In this document: one piece after another, positions 22,157-35,100 of the stretch
Layout: every line of letters begins with the position of its first letter
How positions within the stretch are numbered: the first letter of the stretch is position 1
Notes under the pieces: model-generated
The model's input: the letters and a program-made list of their open reading frames with translations, nothing else
Told to the model about the DNA's origin: nothing
The model's database searches: none
Source: Forficula auricularia
Lineage: Eukaryota > Arthropoda > Insecta > Dermaptera > Forficulidae
Direction: 5' to 3'
DNA length: 64,000 nucleotides
Assembly (NCBI GenBank): GCA_024734495.1
Contig: JALMQS010000099.1
Location: 102,578,019 to 102,642,018, forward strand
Position numbers and translations under genes: made by a program

Positions 22157-22804
22157 TCTAATTGAAATGATTTAGATTGCGTAGAATAATATGGTTGATG
22201 ATTTATTAATACAAATCAATCAAGTTGTCATCTGCTTGATGCAAATAAATATATACTTATTAGATTAATATATCGAATATAAATATTTATAAGACTATAG
22301 TTTTGAAGGTTTGATCTTCATCATCAGTCTTTTAAAATAGGCATATTTTATATATATAATTATATATTCATTATGTGTAATTTCTATGTGTGATGTTTTG
22401 CATCAAGCAGAAGACAACTTTATTATTTTCTCTTTATTAATAATATTTGAATATATCCTTCCTAGAGAGATAATTAGCTTATAATTTCATTAAATATGAT
22501 TTAAATAAATATAATTAGTCAGTAAATGTGAAATTTTAGATTATTAAATAATATGTATACACATTACTAACTAACCTGTATAAATAGGGTAATGGTTGGG
22601 ATTATTTAGAATCATATTGATATCAATAATCCGAAAGGATTCCATTATGGTTTAAAATATGTATATAAATCTTAATTAAATAATGGAAATAAAGAAATTA
22701 TTTAGATATTACAATCCATGTGACAGATTGATGGAGACATTAAGAAATAGTTGCGAGTTTCAAATTCTAATCGAAAGATGGCAGTAGTGTAGCGTTTTTG
22801 AAAA
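22157..22804 (-). repeat. PLE terminal-repeat remnant with leader and hammerhead
   Basis: Minus-strand order is downstream AT-rich region (about 22690-22450), decayed hammerhead (22327-22293), leader with TGCATCAAGCAGATGACAAC (about 22230-22250) and then truncation at the palindrome edge. It gives the unbroken homologue of 3010-3094 plus 6551-6996. A second leader fragment (GCATCAAGCAGAAGACAAC, plus strand near 22407) interrupts it. Confidence 0.55.
22293..22327 (-). ncRNA. Decayed hammerhead ribozyme of a PLE
   Basis: Minus strand CTGATGA, stem II GAAG/CTTC, then CAAAACTATAGTC. The cleavage triplet GTC is intact but the conserved GAAA is CAAA/AAAA, so activity is probably lost. Confidence 0.55.
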
Positions 22805-23261
22805 TCTATATATATATAAAATTAAGGTTTTGTCTGTACAGTACATTGGTCCAAATCACGCCAAATTTTGGTTGCCCACGTTTCAAGCAAAGTTATGGGC
22901 AAAAACACCCTCAACAAAATTCCTGTCTGTCTGTCTGTATGTTTCAGTGGGTTCCCCAAAAAGTTGCTCACGATTCACGTAAAAACGGCTGAAGGGATTA
23001 TTATGAAATTTCAGATTAGCATCAGATGTCTTCTAACTTACGTTTTTAGCTATATAACGTTTTGATATTTTGACCCCAAAAGGGGTTTGGGGGGCGCACG
23101 AATGAAAATTATCAAATAACTCCTAAACTATTAAACTAACTTATTTGGGGTGGTGGGGCGAGGGTTTATCACGGGATCGGGGTGGTGGCGCTGGTTGGGT
23201 TTCGGGGGGGGGGGGTTCCCTGGCTAGCAAGAGGGCCGCCGAAGCCGGGCCTTGCAGCTAG
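22805..23261 (+). mobile_element. Short non-autonomous Helitron-like element
   Basis: Starts TCTATATATATAAAATTAAG after an A (22804) and ends GCAGCTAG before a T (23262), fitting Helitron insertion between A and T with a 5'-TC and 3'-CTRR. A GC-rich inverted repeat (GGGCCGCCGAAGCCGGGCC, 23233-23251) lies just before the 3' end, as expected for the terminator hairpin. The interior has phrases common in such elements (CTGTCTGTCTGTCTG near 22924). No Rep/helicase ORF; 457 bp long. Confidence 0.6.
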
Positions 23262-23908
23262 TATTCAAATAAAACTAAACTTGAATAGAGAAAAAATAAA
23301 TTATTCTAGATTAACTAAAAAATCTTATATGTTTAATAAAGAAAATAAAAGCAAAGGCGCTTATATGATATTAATTTCTGGGAATTGATAAGTAATAAAT
23401 TTTCATAATTATTTTGGAATTTGGTATTACAAAAATATTTCAATTAAAAAATTCAGTCATTTTATTTTTTTATAAAAAAAATCATATATTTTTTTACATT
23501 CAATTATTCATTCATTTATGTCAGCAGCTACCTACTGAGCAAAGTATATGCTCCATTACTCTGCATAAACTCTTGTTTTTAAACAACAAATGCAAAACTG
23601 CATACGTATCTAAAAAAATTAGGGGTTCGCCAATTGGGTTCTTTGTCCTTGTATATTCTGTTAGATGATAGATCAACAAGTTTAAACATTCCAAACAGAG
23701 TATAGACAAATATAAGTACTGTAATGATATATTGGCCTGGGCCAGCCCAAGCCAAAGGTATTCCCCCACCACTGTGCCATAGCCCGTAGAGGGCCACTCT
23801 CTCGGGCAACAGGGCCGGCGCTAGCAGTTTCAGCGCCCCGGGGAAAAAGCCGCCACTTTATAACAAAAAAAAAAAAATATAAAAATAAAAAATATAAAAT
23901 TATAAACC
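23262..23908. other. No gene; hAT-like terminal fragments
   Basis: AT-rich DNA followed by GC-rich repeat pieces: ATTCCCCCACCACTG ends near 23775 and CAGGGCCGGCGCTAGC begins near 23810. Both resemble hAT-type termini, but neither has a clear partner here. The interval ends at the target duplication of the 12.7 kb element. Confidence 0.4.
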
Positions 23909-24245
23909 TTTCAAAACAAGGGCGGATCCAGGGGGGGGGAGGGGGCGACCGCCCCCCCCCCATACAGGCCCGTGCTTGGCGGGAGTGCAACACGTGCGTC
24001 GCACGCAGAGGCCAAAAAACGGCGGCCAAATCGACAGAGAATTTATAACAATTTTTTTATTTTTTATTTTATATTTTAATGCATTTAAAATATGAGATAT
24101 GAAATTTGTAAAAAAAAAACATTTATTTTTTAAAAATTTTTAAAATTGAAAATAAAGTTCTATGTGTGAGGGGGGCGGCGTCTCGACCTCCCCTCCCCCG
24201 CTTGGACGATTCGATCGCGACACACTTTCGAGATAAAAAGTAGAT

Positions 24246-24256
24246 CTTATATACAT
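24246..24256. repeat. 11-bp duplication bordering the satellite, left copy
   Basis: CTTATATACAT, identical to 36551-36561. It has the form of a target-site duplication generated when the array, or its founder, entered the MITE. Confidence 0.6.
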
Positions 24257-26135
24257 AGATCAAAGATGGTGTCATCTATTAATTCCGATGGAGTGGAATA
24301 TTTTAATTATATGTCAGAGGGGTTGTTTTTCACCCCTCGGGAATCGAACCCGAGTGCCAGTAACAGCAATCCGGGCCACCTGGCTCACCTGCGGGATACG
24401 AACCTCTCTGACATATGCAAACGCGTAAAATATTTTACTCAAAGATTGTTATCTTAATTTGTAAAATTTCGCGATATAGTGATTCTAAATTTAAACATAT
24501 AGCCATGCCATATAATTTAAATAAAGGTGGTTGAGTGTTTCGAATTTTGAAGAAATTCAAAATTCGAAGGGCAATGGAATGACTTTTCCTAATTTAATAT
24601 GAAAGATATTAATTTGCCGATGGTAATAGATTCAAATTTACTAGAAAATCATAGATCAAAGATGGTGTCATCTATTAATTCCGATGGAGTGGAATATTTT
24701 TAATTATATGTCAGAGGGGTTGTTTTTCACCCCTCGGGAATCGAACCCGAGTGCCAGTAACAGCAATCCGGGCCACCTGGCTCACCTGCGGGATACGAAC
24801 CTCTCTGACATATGCAAACGCGTAAAATATTTTACTCAAAGATTGTTATCTTAATTTGTAAAATTTCGCGATATAGTGATTCTAAATTTAAACATATAGC
24901 CATGCCATATAATTTAAATAAAGGTGGTTGAGTGTTTCGAATTTTGAAGAAATTCAAAATTGAAGGGCAATGGAATGACTTTTCCTAATTTAATATGAAA
25001 GATATTAATTTGCCGATGGTAATAGATTCAAATTTACTAGAAAATCATAGATCAAAGATGGTGTCATCTATTAATTCCGATGGAGTGGAATATTTTTAAT
25101 TATATGTCAGAGGGGTTGTTTTTCACCCCTCGGGAATCGAACCCGAGTGCCAGTAACAGCAATCCGGGCCACCTGGCTCACCTGCGGGATACGAACCTCT
25201 CTGACATATGCAAACGCGTAAAATATTTTACTCAAAGATTGTTATCTTAATTTGTAAAATTTCGCGATATAGTGATTCTAAATTTAAACATATAGCCATG
25301 CCATATAATTTAAATAAAGGTGGTTGAGTGTTTCGAATTTTGAAGAAATTCAAAATTCGAAGGGCAATGGAATGACTTTTCCTAATTTAATATGAAAGAT
25401 ATTAATTTGCCGATGGTAATAGATTCAAATTTACTAGAAAATCATAGATCAAAGATGGTGTCATCTATTAATTCCGATGGAGTGGAATATTTTTAATTAT
25501 ATGTCAGAGGGGTTGTTTTTCACCCCTCGGGAATCGAACCCGAGTGCCAGTAACAGCAATCCGGGCCACCTGGCTCACCTGCGGGATACGAACCTCTCTG
25601 ACATATGCAAACGCGTAAAATATTTTACTCAAAGATTGTTATCTTAATTTGTAAAATTTCGCGATATAGTGATTCTAAATTTAAACATATAGCCATGCCA
25701 TATAATTTAAATAAAGGTGGTTGAGTGTTTCGAATTTTGAAGAAATTCAAAATTCGAAGGGCAATGGAATGACTTTTCCTAATTTAATATGAAAGATATT
25801 AATTTGCCGATGGTAATAGATTCAAATTTACTAGAAAATCATAGATCAAAGATGGTGTCATCTATTAATTCCGATGGAGTGGAATATTTTTAATTATATG
25901 TCAGAGGGGTTGTTTTTCACCCCTCGGGAATCGAACCCGAGTGCCAGTAACAGCAATCCGGGCCACCTGGCTCACCTGCGGGATACGAACCTCTCTGACA
26001 TATGCAAACGCGTAAAATATTTTACTCAAAGATTGTTATCTTAATTTGTAAAATTTCGCGATATAGTGATTCTAAATTTAAACATATAGCCATGCCATAT
26101 AATTTAAATAAAGGTGGTTCGAGTGTTTCGAATTT
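24257..26135 (+). repeat. Satellite array, forward block (4.7 copies)
   Basis: Tandem copies of a monomer starting AGATCAAAGATGGTGTCATC; starts at 24257, 24653, 25049, 25446 and 25843 give periods of 396-397 bp, and the fifth copy is cut at 26135. Copies differ by rare single-base changes or indels. Each monomer contains a palindrome (TTCGAATTTTGAAG with its complement) and the tRNA-like core in inverted repeats ATATGTCAGAG...CTCTGACATAT. Confidence 0.95.
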
Positions 26136-29100
26136 AGATGACACCATCTTTGATCTGATTTTCTAGTAAATTCGATCTATTACCATCGGCAAATTAATAT
26201 CTTTCATATTAAATTAGGAAAAGTCATTCCATTGCCCTTCGAATTTTGAATTTCTTCAAAATTCGAAACACTCAACCACCTTTATTTAAATTATATGGCA
26301 TGGCTATATGTTTAAATTTAGAATCACTATATCGCGAAATTTTACAAATTAAGATAACAATCTTTGAGTAAAATATTTTACGCGTTTGCATATGTCAGAG
26401 AGGTTCGTATCCCGCAGGTGAGCCAGGTGGCCCGGATTGCTGTTACTGGCACTCGGGTTCGATTCCCGAGGGGGTGAAAAACAACCCCTCTGACATATAA
26501 TTAAAAATATTCCACTCCATCGGAATTAATAGATGACACCATCTTTGATCTATGATTTTCTAGTAAATTTGAATCTATTACCATCGGCAAATTAATATCT
26601 TTCATATTAAATTAGGAAAAGTCATTCCATTGCCCTTCGAATTTTGAATTTCTTCAAAATTCGAAACACTCAACCACCTTTATTTAAATTATATGGCATG
26701 GCTATATGTTTAAATTTAGAATCACTATATCGCGAAATTTTACAAATTAAGATAACAATCTTTGAGTAAAATATTTTACGCGTTTGCATATGTCAGAGAG
26801 GTTCGTATCCCGCAGGTGAGCCAGGTGGCCCGGATTGCTGTTACTGGCACTCGGGTTCGATTCCCGAGGGGGTGAAAACAACCCCTCTGACATATAATTA
26901 AAAATATTCCACTCCATCGGAATTAATAGATGACACCATCTTTGATCTATGATTTTCTAGTAAATTTGAATCTATTACCATCGGCAAATTAATATCTTTC
27001 ATATTAAATTAGAAAAGTCATTCCATTGCCCTTCGAATTTTGAATTTCTTCAAAATTCGAAACACTCAACTCACCTTTATTTAAATTATATGGCATGGCT
27101 ATATGTTTAAATTTAGAATCACTATATCGCGAAATTTTACAAATTAAGATAACAATCTTTGAGTAAAATATTTTACGCGTTTGCATATGTCAGAGAGGTT
27201 CGTATCCCGCAGGTGAGCCAGGTGGCCCGGATTGCTGTTACTGGCACTCGGGTTCGATTCCCGAGGGGTGAAAAACAACCCCTCTGACATATAATTAAAA
27301 ATATTCCACTCCATCGGAATTAATAGATGACACCATCTTTGATCTATGATTTTCTAGTAAATTTGAATCTATTACCATCGGCAAATTAATATCTTTCATA
27401 TTAAATTAGGAAAAGTCATTCCATTGCCCTTCTCAATTTTAGATTTCTTCAAAATTCCGAAACATCAAACACCTTTATTTAAATTATATGGCATGGCTAT
27501 ATGTTTAAATTTAGAATCACTATATCGCGAAATTTTACAAATTAAGATAACAATCTTTGAGTAAAATATTTTACGCGTTTGCATATGTCAGAGAGGTTCG
27601 TATCCCGCAGGTGAGCCAGGTGGCCCGGATTGCTGTTACTGGCACTCGGGTTCGATTCCCGAGGGGTGAAAAACAACCCCTCTGACATATAATTAAAAAT
27701 ATTCCACTCCATCGGAATTAATAGATGACACCATCTTTGATCTATGATTTTCTAGTAAATTTGAATCTATTACCATCGGCAAATTAATATCTTTCATATT
27801 AAATTAGGAAAAGTCATTCCATTGCCCTTCGAATTTTGAATTTCTTCAAAATTCGAAACACTCAACCACCTTTATTTAAATTATATGGCATGGCTATATG
27901 TTTAAATTTAGAATCACTATATCGCGAAATTTTACAAATTAAGATAACAATCTTTGAGTAAAATATTTTACGCGTTTGCATATGTCAGAGAGGTTCGTAT
28001 CCCGCAGGTGAGCCAGGTGGCCCGATTGCTGTTACTGGCACTCGGGTTCGATTCCCGAGGGGGTGAAAAACAACCCCTCTGACATATAATTAAAAATATT
28101 CCACTCCATCGGAATTAATAGATGACACCATCTTTGATCTATGATTTTCTAGTAAATTTGAATCTATTACCATCGGCAAATTAATATCTTTCATATTAAA
28201 TTAGGAAAAGTCATTCCATTGCCCTTCGAATTTTGAATTTCTTCAAAATTCGAAACACTCAACCACCTTTATTTAAATTATATGGCATGGCTATATGTTT
28301 AAATTTAGAATCACTATATCGCGAAATTTTACAAATTAAGATAACAATCTTTGAGTAAAATATTTTACGCGTTTGCATATGTCAGAGAGGTTCGTATCCC
28401 GCAGGTGAGCCAGGTGGCCCGGATTGCTGTTACTGGCACTCGGGTTCGATTCCCGAGGGGGTGAAAAACAACCCCTCTGACATATAATTAAAAATATTCC
28501 ACTCCATCGGAATTAATAGATGACACCATCTTTGATCTATGATTTTCTAGTAAATTTGAATCTATTACCATCGGCAAATTAATATCTTTCATATTAAATT
28601 AGGAAAAGTCATTCCATTGCCCTTCGAATTTTGAATTTCTTCAAAATTCGAAACACTCAACCACCTTTATTTAAATTATATGGCATGGCTATATGTTTAA
28701 ATTTAGAATCACTATATCGCGAAATTTTACAAATTAAGATAACAATCTTTTGAGTAAAATATTTTACGCGTTTGCATATGTCAGAGAGGTTCGTATCCCG
28801 CAGGTGAGCCAGGTGGCCCGGATTGCTGTTACTGGCACTCGGGTTCGATTCCCGAGGGGGTGAAAAACAACCCCTCTGACATATAATTAAAAATATTCCA
28901 CTCCATCGGAATTAATAGATGACACCATCTTTGATCTATGATTTTCTAGTAAATTTGAATCTATTACCATCGGCAAATTAATATCTTTCATATTAAATTA
29001 GGAAAAGTCATTCCATTGCCCTTCGAATTTTGAATTTCTTCAAAATTCGAAACACTCAACCACCTTTATTTAAATTATATGGCATGGCTATATGTTTAAA

Positions 29101-32100
29101 TTTAGAATCACTATATCGCGAAATTTTACAAATTAAGATAACAATCTTTGAGTAAAATATTTTACGCGTTTGCATATGTCAGAGAGGTTCGTATCCCGCA
29201 GGTGAGCCAGGTGGCCCGGATTGCTGTTACTGGCACTCGGGTTCGATTCCCGAGGGGGTGAAAAACAACCCCTCTGACATATAATTAAAAATATTCCACT
29301 CCATCGGAATTAATAGATGACACCATCTTTGATCTATGATTTTCTAGTAAATTTGAATCTATTACCATCGGCAAATTAATATCTTTCATATTAAATTAGG
29401 AAAAGTCATTCCATTGCCCTTCGAATTTTGAATTTCTTCAAAATTCGAAACACTCAACCACCTTTATTTAAATTATATGGCATGGCTATATGTTTAAATT
29501 TAGAATCACTATATCGCGAAATTTTACAAATTAAGATAACAATCTTTGAGTAAAATATTTTACGCGTTTGCATATGTCAGAGAGGTTCGTATCCCGCAGG
29601 TGAGCCAGGTGGCCCGGATTGCTGTTACTGGCACTCGGGTTCGATTCCCGAGGGGGTGAAAAACAACCCCTCTGACATATAATTAAAAATATTCCACTCC
29701 ATCGGAATTAATAGATGACACCATCTTTGATCTATGATTTTCTAGTAAATTTGAATCTATTACCATCGGCAAATTAATATCTTTCATATTAAATTAGGAA
29801 AAGTCATTCCATTGCCCTTCGAATTTTGAATTTCTTCAAAATTCGAAACACTCAACCACCTTTATTTAAATTATATGGCATGGCTATATGTTTAAATTTA
29901 GAATCACTATATCGCGAAATTTTACAAATTAAGATAACAATCTTTGAGTAAAATATTTTACGCGTTTGCATATGTCAGAGAGGTTCGTATCCCGCAGGTG
30001 AGCCAGGTGGCCCGGATTGCTGTTACTGGCACTCGGGTTCGATTCCCGAGGGGGTGAAAAACAACCCCTCTGACATATAATTAAAAATATTCCACTCCAT
30101 CGGAATTAATAGATGACACCATCTTTGATCTATGATTTTCTAGTAAATTTGAATCTATTACCATCGGCAAATTAATATCTTTCATATTAAATTAGGAAAA
30201 GTCATTCCATTGCCCTTCGAATTTTGAATTTCTTCAAAATTCGAAACACTCAACCACCTTTATTTAAATTATATGGCATGGCTATATGTTTAAATTTAGA
30301 ATCACTATATCGCGAAATTTTACAAATTAAGATAACAATCTTTGAGTAAAATATTTTACGCGTTTGCATATGTCAGAGAGGTTCGTATCCCGCAGGTGAG
30401 CCAGGTGGCCCGGATTGCTGTTACTGGCACTCGGGTTCGATTCCCGAGGGGGTGAAAAACAACCCCTCTGACATATAATTAAAAATATTCCACTCCATCG
30501 GAATTAATAGATGACACCATCTTTGATCTATGATTTTCTAGTAAATTTGAATCTATTACCATCGGCAAATTAATATCTTTCATATTAAATTAGGAAAAGT
30601 CATTCCATTGCCCTTCGAATTTTGAATTTCTTCAAAATTCGAAACACTCAACCACCTTTATTTAAATTATATGGCATGGCTATATGTTTAAATTTAGAAT
30701 CACTATATCGCGAAATTTTACAAATTAAGATAACAATCTTTGAGTAAAATATTTTACGCGTTTGCATATGTCAGAGAGGTTCGTATCCCGCAGGTGAGCC
30801 AGGTGGCCCGGATTGCTGTTACTGGCACTCGGGTTCGATTCCCGAGGGGGTGAAAAACAACCCCTCTGACATATAATTAAAAATATTCCACTCCATCGGA
30901 ATTAATAGATGACACCATCTTTGATCTATGATTTTCTAGTAAATTTGAATCTATTACCATCGGCAAATTAATATCTTTCATATTAAATTAGAAAAGTCAT
31001 TCCATTGCCCTTCGAATTTTGAATTTCTTCAAAATTCGAAACACTCAACCACCTTTATTTAAATTATATGGCATGGCTATATGTTTAAATTTAGAATCAC
31101 TATATCGCGAAATTTTACAAATTAAGATAACAATCTTTGAGTAAAATATTTTACGCGTTTGCATATGTCAGAGAGGTTCGTATCCCGCAGGTGAGCCAGG
31201 TGGCCCGGATTGCTGTTACTGGCACTCGGGTTCGATTCCCGAGGGGGTGAAAAACAACCCCTCTGACATATAATTAAAAATATTCCACTCCATCGGAATT
31301 AATAGATGACACCATCTTTGATCTATGATTTTCTAGTAAATTTGAATCTATTACCATCGGCAAATTAATATCTTTCATATTAAATTAGGAAAAGTCATTC
31401 CATTGCCCTTCGAATTTTGAATTTCTTCAAAATTCGAAACACTCAACCACCTTTATTTAAATTATATGGCATGGCTATATGTTTAAATTTAGAATCACTA
31501 TATCGCGAAATTTTACAAATTAAGATAACAATCTTTGAGTAAAATATTTTACGCGTTTGCATATGTCAGAGAGGTTCGTATCCCGCAGGTGAGCCAGGTG
31601 GCCCGGATTGCTGTTACTGGCACTCGGGTTCGATTCCCGAGGGGGTGAAAAACAACCCCTCTGACATATAATTAAAAATATTCCACTCCATCGGAATTAA
31701 TAGATGACACCATCTTTGATCTATGATTTTCTAGTAAATTTGAATCTATTACCATCGGCAAATTAATATCTTTCATATTAAATTAGGAAAAGTCATTCCA
31801 TTGCCCTTCGAATTTTGAATTTCTTCAAAATTCGAAACACTCAACCACCTTTATTTAAATTATATGGCATGGCTATATGTTTAAATTTAGAATCACTATA
31901 TCGCGAAATTTTACAAATTAAGATAACAATCTTTGAGTAAAATATTTTACGCGTTTGCATATGTCAGAGAGGTTCGTATCCCGCAGGTGAGCCAGGTGGC
32001 CCGGATTGCTGTTACTGGCACTCGGGTTCGATTCCCGAGGGGGTGAAAAACAACCCCTCTGACATATAATTAAAAATATTCCACTCCATCGGAATTAATA

Positions 32101-35100
32101 GATGACACCATCTTTGATCTATGATTTTCTAGTAAATTTGAATCTATTACCATCGGCAAATTAATATCTTTCATATTAAATTAGGAAAAGTCATTCCATT
32201 GCCCTTCGAATTTTGAATTTCTTCAAAATTCGAAACACTCAACCACCTTTATTTAAATTATATGGCATGGCTATATGTTTAAATTTAGAATCACTATATC
32301 GCGAAATTTTACAAATTAAGATAACAATCTTTGAGTAAAATATTTTACGCGTTTGCATATGTCAGAGAGGTTCGTATCCCGCAGGTGAGCCAGGTGGCCC
32401 GGATTGCTGTTACTGGCACTCGGGTTCGATTCCCGAGGGGGTGAAAAACAACCCCTCTGACATATAATTAAAAATATTCCACTCCATCGGAATTAATAGA
32501 TGACACCATCTTTGATCTATGATTTTCTAGTAAATTTGAATCTATTACCATCGGCAAATTAATATCTTTCATATTAAATTAGGAAAAGTCATTCCATTGC
32601 CCTTCGAATTTTGAATTTCTTCAAAATTCGAAACACTCAACCACCTTTATTTAAATTATATGGCATGGCTATATGTTTAAATTTAGAATCACTATATCGC
32701 GAAATTTTACAAATTAAGATAACAATCTTTGAGTAAAATATTTTACGCGTTTGCATATGTCAGAGAGGTTCGTATCCCGCAGGTGAGCCAGGTGGCCCGG
32801 ATTGCTGTTACTGGCACTCGGGTTCGATTCCCGAGGGGGTGAAAAACAACCCCTCTGACATATAATTAAAAATATTCCACTCCATCGGAATTAATAGATG
32901 ACACCATCTTTGATCTATGATTTTCTAGTAAATTTGAATCTATTACCATCGGCAAATTAATATCTTTCATATTAAATTAGGAAAAGTCATTCCATTGCCC
33001 TTCGAATTTTGAATTTCTTCAAAATTCGAAACACTCAACCACCTTTATTTAAATTATATGGCATGGCTATATGTTTAAATTTAGAATCACTATATCGCGA
33101 AATTTTACAAATTAAGATAACAATCTTTGAGTAAAATATTTTACGCGTTTGCATATGTCAGAGAGGTTCGTATCCCGCAGGTGAGCCAGGTGGCCCGGAT
33201 TGCTGTTACTGGCACTCGGGTTCGATTCCCGAGGGGGTGAAAAACAACCCCTCTGACATATAATTAAAAATATTCCACTCCATCGGAATTAATAGATGAC
33301 ACCATCTTTGATCTATGATTTTCTAGTAAATTTGAATCTATTACCATCGGCAAATTAATATCTTTCATATTAAATTAGGAAAAGTCATTCCATTGCCCTT
33401 CGAATTTTGAATTTCTTCAAAATTCGAAACACTCAACCACCTTTATTTAAATTATATGGCATGGCTATATGTTTAAATTTAGAATCACTATATCGCGAAA
33501 TTTTACAAATTAAGATAACAATCTTTGAGTAAAATATTTTACGCGTTTGCATATGTCAGAGAGGTTCGTATCCCGCAGGTGAGCCAGGTGGCCCGGATTG
33601 CTGTTACTGGCACTCGGGTTCGATTCCCGAGGGGGTGAAAAACAACCCCTCTGACATATAATTAAAAATATTCCACTCCATCGGAATTAATAGATGACAC
33701 CATCTTTGATCTATGATTTTCTAGTAAATTTGAATCTATTACCATCGGCAAATTAATATCTTTCATATTAAATTAGGAAAAGTCATTCCATTGCCCTTCG
33801 AATTTTGAATTTCTTCAAAATTCGAAACACTCAACCACCTTTATTTAAATTATATGGCATGGCTATATGTTTAAATTTAGAATCACTATATCGCGAAATT
33901 TTACAAATTAAGATAACAATCTTTGAGTAAAATATTTTACGCGTTTGCATATGTCAGAGAGGTTCGTATCCCGCAGGTGAGCCAGGTGGCCCGGATTGCT
34001 GTTACTGGCACTCGGGTTCGATTCCCGAGGGGGTGAAAAACAACCCCTCTGACATATAATTAAAAATATTCCACTCCATCGGAATTAATAGATGACACCA
34101 TCTTTGATCTATGATTTTCTAGTAAATTTGAATCTATTACCATCGGCAAATTAATATCTTTCATATTAAATTAGGAAAAGTCATTCCATTGCCCTTCGAA
34201 TTTTGAATTTCTTCAAAATTCGAAACACTCAACCACCTTTATTTAAATTATATGGCATGGCTATATGTTTAAATTTAGAATCACTATATCGCGAAATTTT
34301 ACAAATTAAGATAACAATCTTTGAGTAAAATATTTTACGCGTTTGCATATGTCAGAGAGGTTCGTATCCCGCAGGTGAGCCAGGTGGCCCGGATTGCTGT
34401 TACTGGCACTCGGGTTCGATTCCCGAGGGGGTGAAAAACAACCCCTCTGACATATAATTAAAAATATTCCACTCCATCGGAATTAATAGATGACACCATC
34501 TTTGATCTATGATTTTCTAGTAAATTTGAATCTATTACCATCGGCAAATTAATATCTTTCATATTAAATTAGGAAAAGTCATTCCATTGCCCTTCGAATT
34601 TTGAATTTCTTCAAAATTCGAAACACTCAACCACCTTTATTTAAATTATATGGCATGGCTATATGTTTAAATTTAGAATCACTATATCGCGAAATTTTAC
34701 AAATTAAGATAACAATCTTTGAGTAAAATATTTTACGCGTTTGCATATGTCAGAGAGGTTCGTATCCCGCAGGTGAGCCAGGTGGCCCGGATTGCTGTTA
34801 CTGGCACTCGGGTTCGATTCCCGAGGGGGTGAAAAACAACCCCTCTGACATATAATTAAAAATATTCCACTCCATCGGAATTAATAGATGACACCATCTT
34901 TGATCTATGATTTTCTAGTAAATTTGAATCTATTACCATCGGCAAATTAATATCTTTCATATTAAATTAGGAAAAGTCATTCCATTGCCCTTCGAATTTT
35001 GAATTTCTTCAAAATTCGAAACACTCAACCACCTTTATTTAAATTATATGGCATGGCTATATGTTTAAATTTAGAATCACTATATCGCGAAATTTTACAA

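Noticed and set aside
23682..24029. 115-aa minus-strand ORF at the hAT left end
   Set aside because: It crosses the target duplication and terminal repeat with Pro/Phe runs from C- and A-tracts. Not a gene.
26400..26480. Functional tRNA genes in the satellite
   Set aside because: The B-box is perfect, but no 7-bp acceptor stem, anticodon arm and D-arm set can be drawn; only a promoter-like core is supportable.
27004..27186. ORF inside the satellite
   Set aside because: It exists only because of single-base deletions in one monomer and is not conserved in the other copies.
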